A stretch of DNA of 11,298 nucleotides from JAVJUS01 sp040220455. GTDB lineage: Bacteria; Pseudomonadota; Alphaproteobacteria; DSM-16000; Inquilinaceae. Shown one piece after another: positions 1 through 6,567 of the stretch. Each line of letters opens with the position of its first letter. The first letter of the stretch is position 1. Position numbers and translations under genes: made by a program. The stretch covers positions 1 to 11,298 of the forward strand of contig JAVJUS010000143.1 of the NCBI GenBank assembly GCA_040220455.1, written 5' to 3'. The notes under the pieces are model-generated. The model saw only the letters and a list, made by a program, of their open reading frames with translations. It searched no databases and was not told the DNA's origin.

Positions 1-141
1 GGCGCGGCACGTCCATGGCCTGAGGCTCAACAATCGGGCCGAGGTCTCGCATCAGCCGACCCGGCGGCGAGAACGCGAGCTGCAGCGCTTAAAGTCACCG
101 AGATCGGCCCAGCGCTTCCCCGCCCTTCACGCCGCCGTCTA
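1..141. repeat. Terminal inverted repeat, left arm (141 bp)
   Basis: Bases 1-141 are identical, base for base, to the reverse complement of 11158-11298. Identity stops at base 142 (C here, G in the other copy), and the next 103 bases of the two transposase genes agree at only about 80%. The repeat is the internal part of two IS6-family genes, not a true element terminus. Confidence 0.97.
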
Positions 142-244
142 CAACGCCTTCAATCTTCAGCGCCACCTGATCTCCCGAGCCACACTCCGCCGGTTCCGTG
201 CCGCGGCCCTCGATACGTGGGAAACCGCGACCGCAGCAGCATGA
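2..244 (+). CDS. IS6-family DDE transposase, C-terminal fragment
   Basis: An open frame runs from the window edge to TGA at 242-244 and gives 80 residues. The stretch RLNNRAEVSHQPTRRRER followed by LQRLKSPRSAQRF is the typical end of the IS6-family catalytic domain. The glutamate in NNRAE (fragment residue 14) corresponds to the third acidic residue of the DDE triad. The tail HAAVYNAFNLQRHLISR is also characteristic. The protein cuts and joins DNA during replicative transposition of its element. The gene is cut only by the window edge and this part has no internal stop, so the copy may be functional. The right-hand copy differs and carries a nonsense codon. The first two aspartates of the triad and the N-terminal helix-turn-helix are not visible. 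Confidence 0.85.
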   Translation, partial: ARHVHGLRLNNRAEVSHQPTRRRERELQRLKSPRSAQRFPALHAAVYNAFNLQRHLISRATLRRFRAAALDTWETATAAA

Positions 245-322
245 CGCGCGCTACCAGTCCAACGTTGCTGCACTCGGACACAGTTCCCGTGACAATGCCC
301 TTGCCACAGCCCCGACACTACC

Positions 323-352
323 GCACTCGGGACCCGTTCCCGTGACAAGGCC
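323..352 (+). repeat. Second copy of the IS terminal motif (relic end)
   Basis: This 30-base segment matches the last 30 bases of the left IS (270-299) at 25 positions and the equivalent end of the right IS at 26 positions, in the same orientation and without gaps. It starts 53 bp after the first. It looks like the leftover outer end of another IS copy, perhaps from an adjacent deletion during IS6-type transposition. A weaker third unit with CCCGTGAC lies at 376-383. Together they fill most of the 155-bp gap between the IS and the aldo/keto reductase gene. Confidence 0.55.
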
Positions 353-454
353 TCGAAGGGCCGCTCGGCGACGAACCCGTGACGAAGCCGTCCTTGGCGC
401 GCGAGGACCCGCATCCTATCGTGACCGCCGGGACAGCGCGGACAGGGCGGTTCG

Positions 455-1468
455 ATGGAGCGGATAGCCAAGGACGGGACGGTGCGGCGCCGAACCCTGT
501 GCGACCAGATCGCGGCCACGACCGCCCGTGGGCTCGCCTTCGGGGCCGGGCCGATCGGCAACGCCCACCACTCCCTGTCCGACGCCGATGCCGTGGCGAC
601 CGTCCATGCGGCGATCGCCCGCGGGATGACCTATCTCGACACAGCCCCGCTTTACGGCACCGGCCACAGCGAGCGCCGGATCGGCCTCGCTTTGCGGGAC
701 GTGCCGCGCGGCGAGGTGGTACTGTCGACGAAGGTTGGCCGGCGGCTCGATCCGTCCCGCCCCGCCTTCGGCCAGGATGCCGCCGTGCGCTTCGACTACG
801 GACGTGACGGCGCCTACCGCTCGCTGGAGGAGAGCCTGTCGCGCCTGGGCGTCGACCGGGTCGACATCGCGCTGATCCACGACATCGACCGCTGGACCCA
901 TGGCGACCGCCAGCCCGATGTGTTCCGCGAGGCCCTGGACGGAGCCTACCGCGCACTAGTCGAACTGCGCGATCAGGGCACCGTCGCCGCGATCGGGATC
1001 GGCCTCAACGACAGCGACGTCGCCCTCGCGGCGATCGAGGCGATGGACCTGGACATCGTCCTGCTTGCGGGCCGCTACACGCTGCTGGACCAGGGGGCAG
1101 CCGAGCGCTTCCTGCCGGCCGCGGCGGTGCGGGGTGTTCCGGTCGTCGTCGGCGGGCCGTTCAACAGCGGCATCCTGGCGACGGGCGCGAGGCCCGGCGC
1201 CCTGTACAACTACGCCCCCGCGCCGCCGCCAGTGCTCGATCGCGTCTCCCGAATATCGGCGGTGTGCGCGCGCCACGGCGTCGCGCTGCCGGCCGCGGCC
1301 CTGCAGTTCCCGCTGCGCCACCCGGCAGTCTCCGCCGTCGTCACCGGGTTCGCCGCGCCGGACGAGGTCGCGGTGGCGATCGAGCGGATGTCGGCCATCG
1401 TTCCAGAGGACCTTTGGGAGGAGCTCGCGACCGAGGGGCTCGTCAACGAGGGCCCGGGAAACGGGTGA
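455..1468 (+). CDS. Aldo/keto reductase, D-threo-aldose 1-dehydrogenase type
   Basis: This 337-residue soluble NAD(P)-dependent oxidoreductase has the aldo/keto reductase barrel. The catalytic tetrad is visible as D62 and Y67 (LDTAPLYGTG), K93 (STKVG) and H141 (LIHDID). The opening LAFGAGPIGN and the long loop between K93 and H141 fit the branch that includes L-fucose/D-threo-aldose 1-dehydrogenases. Members oxidise an aldose at C1 to the lactone, or reduce aldehydes. A lactone product would suit the lactonase encoded by the converging gene. ATG 455 has a modest AGGGCGG upstream. A GTG at 482 has AAGGA seven bases before it and gives an N-terminus nearer family length, so the start is uncertain. 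The gene is separate from the two operons and begins about 155 bp after the IS end. The substrate is not determined. Confidence 0.88.
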   Translation: MERIAKDGTVRRRTLCDQIAATTARGLAFGAGPIGNAHHSLSDADAVATVHAAIARGMTYLDTAPLYGTGHSERRIGLALRDVPRGEVVLSTKVGRRLDPSRPAFGQDAAVRFDYGRDGAYRSLEESLSRLGVDRVDIALIHDIDRWTHGDRQPDVFREALDGAYRALVELRDQGTVAAIGIGLNDSDVALAAIEAMDLDIVLLAGRYTLLDQGAAERFLPAAAVRGVPVVVGGPFNSGILATGARPGALYNYAPAPPPVLDRVSRISAVCARHGVALPAAALQFPLRHPAVSAVVTGFAAPDEVAVAIERMSAIVPEDLWEELATEGLVNEGPGNG

Positions 1469-1479
1469 GCCCGGCCCTC
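1448..1479. terminator. Bulged hairpin between convergent genes
   Basis: GAGGGC pairs with GCCCTC and, after one bulged C, CGGG pairs with CCCG around an 11-base loop. The hairpin covers the ends of the convergent reductase and lactonase genes, whose stop codons are only nine bases apart. It could serve as a bidirectional terminator, but no T-run is present on either strand. Confidence 0.35.
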
Positions 1480-2320
1480 AGAGTCCGTAGGTCGTGCGCG
1501 CCGTGCCGCCCAGGATCGCCGCGCGCTCGTCCGCCGAGGCCCCAGACAGCAGCGCGTCCGTGATCTCCCACCAGCGGGCATAGGACCCGGCGAGGGTCAG
1601 CGGCGGCCAATCGCTCGCCCAGAGCACGCGCCCGGCGCCGAAGCTCGCCAGGACATGGTCCGCGTACGGGCGCACCGCCTTGGCACCGGCGCCCGGCGCG
1701 GCGCGATTGAGCAGGCCCGAGAGCTTGCAGCGCACATGGCCCACTCGGGCGAGCCCTTCGATATCCCGGGCCCATTCGTCGAACCGCCCGCCGGCGATGT
1801 CGGGCTTGCCGCAATGGTCGAGCACGATCGTCAGGTCCGGATGGCGGCGCGCGACATCCAGGGCGAAGGGCAGCTCGTCCGGATTCTGGACCAGGATGTC
1901 GAGCACGGCGCCGTGGCGCGCCATCGCCTCCAGGCCGGGTCCGCAGGCCGGGTCGGCGAGCCACGCGATCGAGACGTTGTCGTCCACCACGGGCCTGTAG
2001 CCCTTGAGCGCCGGCTGCCCGGCACCACGGGTGACGGTCGCACCGGCCCCCTCGTCGCGCGGATCGAGCCAGCCGACGATGCCAAGGATGAACGGCGTCG
2101 CCTCGGCCAGGCCCAGCAGGTAGTCCGTCTCCGCCAGGGTCTCGGCCGCCTGCACGACGACGATCCCGTCGACGCCGGCGGCGGCCAGGTGCGGCGCCAG
2201 TGTCTCGGGCAGGTGGTCGGCCAGAAGCGGCCCCATCTCCGGCGTCAGCGCGGTGTAGTCGCCGCGGTCGAGCTTCCAGAAGTGGATATGGGCGTCGACG
2301 ATGCCGGCGATCGCGGTCAT
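1478..2320 (-). CDS. Amidohydrolase-family sugar lactonase (COG3618-like)
   Basis: The protein has 280 residues, the usual length for L-fuconolactonase and L-rhamnonolactonase relatives. It is a TIM-barrel metal hydrolase: DAHIHFW at residues 9-15 supplies the first metal-site histidines, LDHCGKP at 167-173 another histidine, CKLSGL at 198-203 lies on a barrel strand, and ASDWP at 235-239 holds the late catalytic aspartate. Members hydrolyse aldonolactones to aldonates in the cytoplasm. It is the last gene of the transporter operon; its ATG overlaps the ATPase stop codon (ATGA), so translation is probably coupled. It fits directly after the aldo/keto reductase in a non-phosphorylative oxidation. 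Other members of this superfamily act on 2-pyrone-4,6-dicarboxylate, so the lactone substrate is an inference from context. Confidence 0.87.
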   Translation of the reverse strand: MTAIAGIVDAHIHFWKLDRGDYTALTPEMGPLLADHLPETLAPHLAAAGVDGIVVVQAAETLAETDYLLGLAEATPFILGIVGWLDPRDEGAGATVTRGAGQPALKGYRPVVDDNVSIAWLADPACGPGLEAMARHGAVLDILVQNPDELPFALDVARRHPDLTIVLDHCGKPDIAGGRFDEWARDIEGLARVGHVRCKLSGLLNRAAPGAGAKAVRPYADHVLASFGAGRVLWASDWPPLTLAGSYARWWEITDALLSGASADERAAILGGTARTTYGL

Positions 2321-3135
2321 TCGACCGTCTCCGACACGGCCCGGCGCTCCATGGGCGGAGCGGGCCCCGCATAGCCGTCGGGCAGCCGGCCCGAGATGAT
2401 CATGCCCAGGATCTCGTCCGTGGTCACGTCGGCGGTCCGGCAGGTGCCGACGTTGCGGCCGTGGAGCAGCACGGTGACGCGGTCCGACAGGTCGAAGACG
2501 TCGTGGATGTCGTGGCTGATCAGCAGGATGCCGATCCCCTGACGCTTGAGGGTATCGACCAGCTCGGCGACCTTGGCCGTTTCGGCCGGGCCGAGCGCCG
2601 CCGTCGGCTCGTCCATGATCAGGATGCGGGCGTCGAAGTACACTGCCCGGCCGATGGCGATTGCCTGGCGCTGGCCGCCGGAGAGCTGGCTGACCGACAG
2701 GCGCAGAGACGGCAGGCGCAGCTGCATGCGATCCATCAGCGCCCGGGTCTCGTGTTCCATGCCTTCCTCGTCGAGCAGGCCGAAGCGGCTGAAGCGCTCC
2801 CGGCCCAGAAAGACGTTGGCGACCGCATCCAGGTTCTCGGCCAGCGCCAGGTCCTGGTAGATCGTCTCGATCCCCAGGCGCTTGGCATCATGGGGCGTCT
2901 CGATCGCGACCGGCTCGCCACCGATCCGGATCTCCCCCGCGTCGGCGGCATGAAGGCCCGACAGGATCTTGATCAACGTCGACTTGCCGGCGCCGTTGTG
3001 GCCGAGCAGGCCGACCACTTCGCCGCGCCCGAGATCGAGCGACACGTCCTCCAGCGCGCGCACGCCGCCGAAGGCCTTGGTGATGCCGCGCATCTCGACC
3101 AGCGGCGCGGCGGACTCGACGGGCCCGCCGGTCAT
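2317..3135 (-). CDS. Sugar ABC transporter ATP-binding protein (single nucleotide-binding domain)
   Basis: This 272-residue cytoplasmic ATPase powers the sugar importer. The Walker A motif GHNGAGKST is at 45-53, the Q-loop at Q94 (IYQD), the signature LSGGQ at 151-155, Walker B ILIMDEP at 171-177, and the switch histidine at H208 (SHD). All key residues are intact. The E. coli pentose ATPases XylG and RbsA are about 500 residues with two such domains. This protein has one and would have to act as a homodimer, as in FrcA-type systems. It overlaps the permease upstream and the lactonase downstream by ATGA, and is co-transcribed with both. The C-terminal tail after residue 245 is proline-rich and probably disordered. 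Confidence 0.93.
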   Translation of the reverse strand: MTGGPVESAAPLVEMRGITKAFGGVRALEDVSLDLGRGEVVGLLGHNGAGKSTLIKILSGLHAADAGEIRIGGEPVAIETPHDAKRLGIETIYQDLALAENLDAVANVFLGRERFSRFGLLDEEGMEHETRALMDRMQLRLPSLRLSVSQLSGGQRQAIAIGRAVYFDARILIMDEPTAALGPAETAKVAELVDTLKRQGIGILLISHDIHDVFDLSDRVTVLLHGRNVGTCRTADVTTDEILGMIISGRLPDGYAGPAPPMERRAVSETVE

Positions 3136-4364
3136 TTCCGCCGCCGCTGGTAGGCCATGTCGATCCAGACCGCCGCGACCAGCACCGTCGCGAGCACCAT
3201 CTTCTGGAACGGCGTCGAGATGCCGAGCAGCACCATGCCGTTCTCCAGGCTCTGCATGAACACCGCGCCCAGCACGGCGCCGTAGATGGTACCGACGCCG
3301 CCGGCCAGCGAGGTTCCGCCGATCACCGCCGCGGCGATGACGTTGAGCTCCGTCAGCGTGCCGGTGACGCTGGCGCCGGCGTTGAGCCGCGCCGTGATCA
3401 CGATCGAGGCGAGGCCGGCCAGGAACCCCATCAGCGCGAAAACCTTGACGATCATCCAGGGCACGTTGATCCCGGCCACCTCCGCCGCCCGGGGACTGCC
3501 CCCGATGGCGTAGACGAAGCGCCCGAAGCGGGTGCGGTTGGCGACGACCGACATGATGACGGCGACCGCGATCAGGATCAGGACCGGCAGAGCGATGCCC
3601 ATCGGCCGGTCGGTGCCGGGCCGGTCATAGGCGTTCATCACCACGACGAAGGCGACCACCATGCCGCAGGCGACGGCGAGGATCGCGATCTCGGCCGCCA
3701 GCGGCCGGACGGCGAAGCCGTAGCGGCGCCGCTTGCGCCGGGCGGCGAGGCTGGCGTAGACGATCGCGACGATGGCGACGGCGCCGACGACCCAGCTCCA
3801 CAACGGCCCGATCGTGCCGTAGAGCCCGCCGCCGATGAGCTGGAAGGTCTCGTCGAGCGGCGCGATGGTCCGCCCCTCGTTGATCTGCCAGGCCGCGTTG
3901 CGGAAGAACAGCAGCCCGCCCAGGGTCACGACGAAGGCGGGCACGTAGCCGCGGGCGACGATCACCCCCTGCAGCCCGCCGATCAGCGTGCCCGCGGCCA
4001 GCATGACCAGCACGGCCACCCACCACGTGTACCAGGTGCCCACGCCGAGCGCCTGGACCTGCGCGAGCGCCCCAAGCACGCCGACGAAGCCGAGCACCGA
4101 CCCGACCGACAGGTCGATGTTGCGCGACACGATCACGAGCACCATGCCGGTCGCCATGATCCCGACCACGGCGACCTGCAGGGAGAGATTGAAGAGGTTG
4201 CGGGCGGTCAGGAAGATGCCGCCGGTCAGGATGTCCAGGACGATCCAGATCACCGCCAGGATCGCCAACATGCCCAGCAGACGCGTGTCGAGCCCCAGAC
4301 GCAGGGACAGCGCGCGTGCCAGCGGCGGCAGCATGGACGGGCTCTCGGCGTCGCGCGAGGTCAT
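3132..4364 (-). CDS. Sugar ABC transporter permease, XylH-like
   Basis: This inner-membrane permease of 410 residues belongs to the branched family that includes XylH, RbsC and FrcC. Hydrophobic segments are visible around residues 29-51, 62-80, 85-105, 113-136, 140-155, 189-208, 223-244, 257-275, 301-324, 340-375 and 386-403. The loop RTRFGRFVYAIGGSPRAAEVAGI (277-299) is the conserved coupling region that contacts the ATPase, and NVIAAAVIGGTSLAGGVGT (341-359) is a family hallmark. It is longer than RbsC, with an extra pair of helices and a very basic loop (RRKRRR) near 209-214, as expected of XylH-like members. The start ATG lies 84 bp after the binding-protein gene and the stop overlaps the ATPase start. 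The XylH-like binding protein supports a pentose-like ligand, without proof. Confidence 0.92.
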   Translation of the reverse strand: MTSRDAESPSMLPPLARALSLRLGLDTRLLGMLAILAVIWIVLDILTGGIFLTARNLFNLSLQVAVVGIMATGMVLVIVSRNIDLSVGSVLGFVGVLGALAQVQALGVGTWYTWWVAVLVMLAAGTLIGGLQGVIVARGYVPAFVVTLGGLLFFRNAAWQINEGRTIAPLDETFQLIGGGLYGTIGPLWSWVVGAVAIVAIVYASLAARRKRRRYGFAVRPLAAEIAILAVACGMVVAFVVVMNAYDRPGTDRPMGIALPVLILIAVAVIMSVVANRTRFGRFVYAIGGSPRAAEVAGINVPWMIVKVFALMGFLAGLASIVITARLNAGASVTGTLTELNVIAAAVIGGTSLAGGVGTIYGAVLGAVFMQSLENGMVLLGISTPFQKMVLATVLVAAVWIDMAYQRRRK

Positions 4365-4380
4365 GATGATCCGCCCGGAA

Positions 4381-4437
4381 GGCGGCCGCCGGCGTCCGAT
4401 CCGGGTCCGGTGCCGGACCCGGCCGCCGCCGGCCGCC
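4381..4437. promoter_or_regulatory. Intercistronic hairpin between binding-protein and permease genes
   Basis: The 84-bp gap contains a strong GC-rich stem: bases 4401-4409 pair with 4414-4422 (CCGGGTCCG with CGGACCCGG) around the loop GTGC. Outer arms GGCGGCC (4381-4387) and GGCCGCC (4431-4437) can extend it. Such structures often follow binding-protein genes, where they slow 3' decay or partly stop transcription so that the binding protein is made in excess. There is no T-run, so complete termination is unlikely. The function is inferred from position. Confidence 0.5.
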
Positions 4438-4448
4438 CCTCGGTCCCG

Positions 4449-5489
4449 CTACTGGCAGGCGGCCGGGGCATCCGCCTCGACGCCCTGGCAGAGTCCCTCG
4501 CGGTCGATCCAGTCGGCGTCGACGACGACGTCGAGATTGTCCCGCGTAATGGCGACCGGCTCCAGCAGGACGGCGGGCTGCTCGATCCCGGAGGGCGTCG
4601 TGAATGTGGACGTCGCCACCTCCTCCAGGGTCGCGCCGCCGCCCAGGGCGACCGCCGCCTCGCCGGCCGCCTCGCCGAGATCGTAGGCGTTCTTCCAGAT
4701 CGTCACCGTCTGGTGCCCCTTGGCGATGCGATTGAGCGCGGCGACATCGCCGTCCTGGCCCGAAAGCGCCACGCCCAGCATGTTCTGCGCCGCCAGCGCG
4801 GAGGCGACGCCGCCCGCCATGCCGTCGTTCATCGCCAGCACCGCGTCGATGTCGTTGGCGTTGGCGGTGAGGATCTGGTCCATGGTGTTCTGGGCCACGT
4901 CGGGCTTCCAGTTCTCGGTATTCTGCTGGGCTGCGACCTCGATCTCGCCGCTCTCGATCTTCGGGCCGAGGACCTGCATCTGACCGGACCGGAAGACGTC
5001 GACGATCGGGTGGGCCGAGTCGCCCTCGATCAGGGCCCAGCGGCCGTCGGGCTGGGCGGCAACCATCGCCTCGGCCATGAGCCGTCCGACCGCCACGTTG
5101 TCGAAGCTGACGAAGAGCACGTCGGCCATGTCCACCGGCGCGTCATAGGCGATCACGGGGATGCCCTCGGCCTGGGCGCGCTCTATCGCCGGGCGGATCG
5201 CCTGGCTGTCCTGGGCCAGGATGACGAGCACGTCGGCGCCCTGGGCGATCAGGGTTTCGACGTCGGAGAGCTGCTTTTGCGGGTCGCTCTGGGCGTCGGC
5301 GCTGACATACTCCCAGCCCGTGCCCTCGAGCGCCGCGAGGATGCCGGCTTCGTCGATCCGCCAGCGCTCCTCCTGGAAATGCCGCCAGCTCACGCCGACG
5401 ACGTCCTGCGCCGACGCGGCTCCGGCCACCGTCATGAGCGCGGTCGCGCAGACCAGCGCCGCCGCGGGCGCGATGCACCTGTGGATCAT
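4449..5489 (-). CDS. Periplasmic sugar-binding protein, XylF-like
   Basis: This 346-residue solute-binding protein captures sugar in the periplasm for the ABC importer encoded by the next two genes. The N-terminus, MIHRC followed by a hydrophobic stretch and AGAASA|QD, is a typical signal peptide with likely cleavage after residue 27. The mature part has the two-lobed periplasmic-binding-protein-1 fold: VGVSWRHFQEERW, SADAQSDPQKQLSDVETLI, ILAQDSQAI, VIAYDAP, and AMNDGMAGG then LSGQDGDVAALNRIAKGHQTVTIWK. These stretches resemble XylF of the xylose system. ATG 5489 is chosen because GGGAGGGGGG sits eight bases upstream and the signal peptide begins there. The open frame runs further upstream to 5852 but is not coding-like. 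It is the first gene of its operon, facing the DeoR gene across a 298-bp spacer. The ligand is unproven. Confidence 0.92.
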   Translation of the reverse strand: MIHRCIAPAAALVCATALMTVAGAASAQDVVGVSWRHFQEERWRIDEAGILAALEGTGWEYVSADAQSDPQKQLSDVETLIAQGADVLVILAQDSQAIRPAIERAQAEGIPVIAYDAPVDMADVLFVSFDNVAVGRLMAEAMVAAQPDGRWALIEGDSAHPIVDVFRSGQMQVLGPKIESGEIEVAAQQNTENWKPDVAQNTMDQILTANANDIDAVLAMNDGMAGGVASALAAQNMLGVALSGQDGDVAALNRIAKGHQTVTIWKNAYDLGEAAGEAAVALGGGATLEEVATSTFTTPSGIEQPAVLLEPVAITRDNLDVVVDADWIDREGLCQGVEADAPAACQ

Positions 5490-5512
5490 GGTCGTGTCCC
5501 CCCTCCCGTTCG

Positions 5513-5534
5513 CTCGCGGAGCGACCTCCGCGAG
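5513..5534. promoter_or_regulatory. Hairpin in leader of the binding-protein mRNA
   Basis: CTCGCGGA (5513-5520) and TCCGCGAG (5527-5534) form a perfect 8-bp stem with a 6-base loop. In the minus-strand transcript it lies shortly before the purine-rich ribosome-binding site of the binding-protein gene. It might affect mRNA stability or translation, but could be incidental in GC-rich DNA. Confidence 0.3.
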
Positions 5535-5714
5535 GCCGCCGCGATGCCCGTCCGTGGGTCCGGCCCGGCCGGCCCCGGTCGTCGGCTTGTCATTATGGAA
5601 ACCGTCCCATAGTTGCACGGACATGACAACAGTTGATATGCCATCTTGGCTCAGGAGGGGTATAACCCAATGAAAAACCACAATTACCACTGAAATTGCG
5701 CCGGCACTCAATCT

Positions 5715-5742
5715 TTGGAGCCTCAGAATGACGAAATATGAT
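5715..5742 (+). promoter_or_regulatory. Candidate promoter of the DeoR-kinase operon
   Basis: TATGAT at 5737-5742 matches the -10 consensus at five of six positions. TTGGAG at 5715-5720 is a weak -35 with a 16-base spacer. Transcription would begin near 5749, giving a leader of about 40 bases before ATG 5788. The call rests on consensus resemblance in the locally AT-richer spacer. Confidence 0.35.
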
Positions 5743-5787
5743 AGGTTCTGACAGGTTCCGTGCTTTCCCGTGGGAAGGAACAGGGAG

Positions 5788-6567
5788 ATGATTCCGGCGC
5801 AGCGGCGAGCCCGCATCCTGGAGATCGTCAGGGCCGACGGCGGCGCCTCCATCGACAGCTTGGCGGAGGGGATCGGCGCCTCGACCTCGACGGTGCGCCG
5901 CGACCTGCAGTTCCTGGCCGATCAGGGCTATCTGGAGCGGTCCCGCGGCGGCGCGACGGTGCGCACGCTGCCTCGAACGACGTTCGAGCCGGACCACGAG
6001 ATCGGCTCGGCCGTCGCGCACGGCGCCAAGGTCGCCATCGGCGCCGTGGCCGCCGCGCGCATCGAGCCCGGTCAGAGCGTCATCCTCGATTCCAGTTCGA
6101 CCGTTCTGGAAGCGGCGCGTTGGCTGGTCGAGCGGGGGATCAGTCTGACCGCGGTCACAAACGACCTCAGGATCGGGGAAGTCATGGCCGACGCGCCGGG
6201 GCGGCTGATCGTCGTCGGCGGCACGCTTCGCCAGCGCTCGCGCACGCTGGTCGGCGATCCGGGCCTGTCGTTCCTGCAGGGCCTGCGCGCCGACGTGGCC
6301 CTGCTCGGCATTCACGCCATGGGCGACGGGCGGTTGAGCGAGACCTCGGTCGAGTTGGCCACGATGAAGCGGGCGATGATCGCCGCCGCGCGGCGGCGTA
6401 TCCTCCTCGTCGATTCATCCAAGTTCGACGATGTCGCCTTCGCCAGCGTGGTCCCCGACACGGGCGTGGACGAGGTGATTCTGGACAGCGGCGCGTCGCC
6501 GGCCGACCTCGCGCGGCTGGAGCAGGCCGGGCTCACCGTCACCGTCGCCCCGCTCGAGCCGGGCTGA
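5788..6567 (+). CDS. DeoR-family transcriptional regulator
   Basis: This 259-residue repressor-type regulator begins with a winged helix-turn-helix (about 4-58). Its recognition helix region, ASTSTVRRDLQFLADQGYLERSRGGATV, is the family signature. The rest is a sugar-phosphate sensor domain (about 70-235) with ILDSSST, VTNDLRIGEVM, VVGGTLR, VGDPGL and LLVDSSKFD. Members usually repress catabolic operons and are relieved by a phosphorylated pathway intermediate, here possibly the product of the kinase encoded next. ATG 5788 has AAGGA eight bases upstream. An in-frame GTG at 5770 would add six residues but has no ribosome-binding site and lies in a palindrome. It heads the plus operon, and its stop overlaps the kinase start (TGATG). 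Autoregulation and control of the divergent transporter operon are inferred. Confidence 0.93.
   Translation: MIPAQRRARILEIVRADGGASIDSLAEGIGASTSTVRRDLQFLADQGYLERSRGGATVRTLPRTTFEPDHEIGSAVAHGAKVAIGAVAAARIEPGQSVILDSSSTVLEAARWLVERGISLTAVTNDLRIGEVMADAPGRLIVVGGTLRQRSRTLVGDPGLSFLQGLRADVALLGIHAMGDGRLSETSVELATMKRAMIAAARRRILLVDSSKFDDVAFASVVPDTGVDEVILDSGASPADLARLEQAGLTVTVAPLEPG

Larger units (their letters stand above)
1..299 (+). mobile_element. IS6-family insertion sequence, 3' part only (left copy)
   Basis: The window opens inside an insertion sequence whose transposase reads inward on the plus strand and stops at 244. Another 55 bases follow before a terminal motif TTCCCGTGACAATGCC at 284-299. The right-hand copy on the other strand has the same 55-base spacing from stop codon to the same 16-base motif, and similarity between the copies ends immediately after it, so 299 is taken as the outer end of the element. 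The 5' part, the other terminal repeat and any target duplication lie outside the window. Assignment to IS6 rests on the transposase C-terminus. Confidence 0.8.
5490..5787. promoter_or_regulatory. Divergent intergenic regulatory region
   Basis: This 298-bp spacer lies between the divergent transporter and kinase operons. Bases 5587-5765 are clearly richer in A and T than the flanking genes. Candidate operator-like elements are TTGTCAT (5587-5593) with ATGACAA (5623-5629) as inverted arms, TATGG (5594-5598) with CCATA (5607-5611), CAATT (5681-5685) with AATTG (5694-5698), and the 12-base palindrome TTCCCGTGGGAA (5765-5776), which touches the DeoR ribosome-binding site. A CATAAT at 5590-5595 on the minus strand could be a -10 box for the transporter operon. 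The DeoR protein encoded alongside is the likely ligand. The region as a whole is surely regulatory; the individual sites are guesses. Confidence 0.6.

Noticed and set aside
1..299. A complete insertion sequence with both terminal repeats
   Set aside because: Only the 3' part is inside the window; the start of the transposase and the other terminal repeat are absent.
4449..5852. Extended binding-protein frame of 467 residues
   Set aside because: The extension crosses the divergent promoter spacer and would bury the signal peptide. The start at 5489 has a ribosome-binding site and a normal signal sequence.
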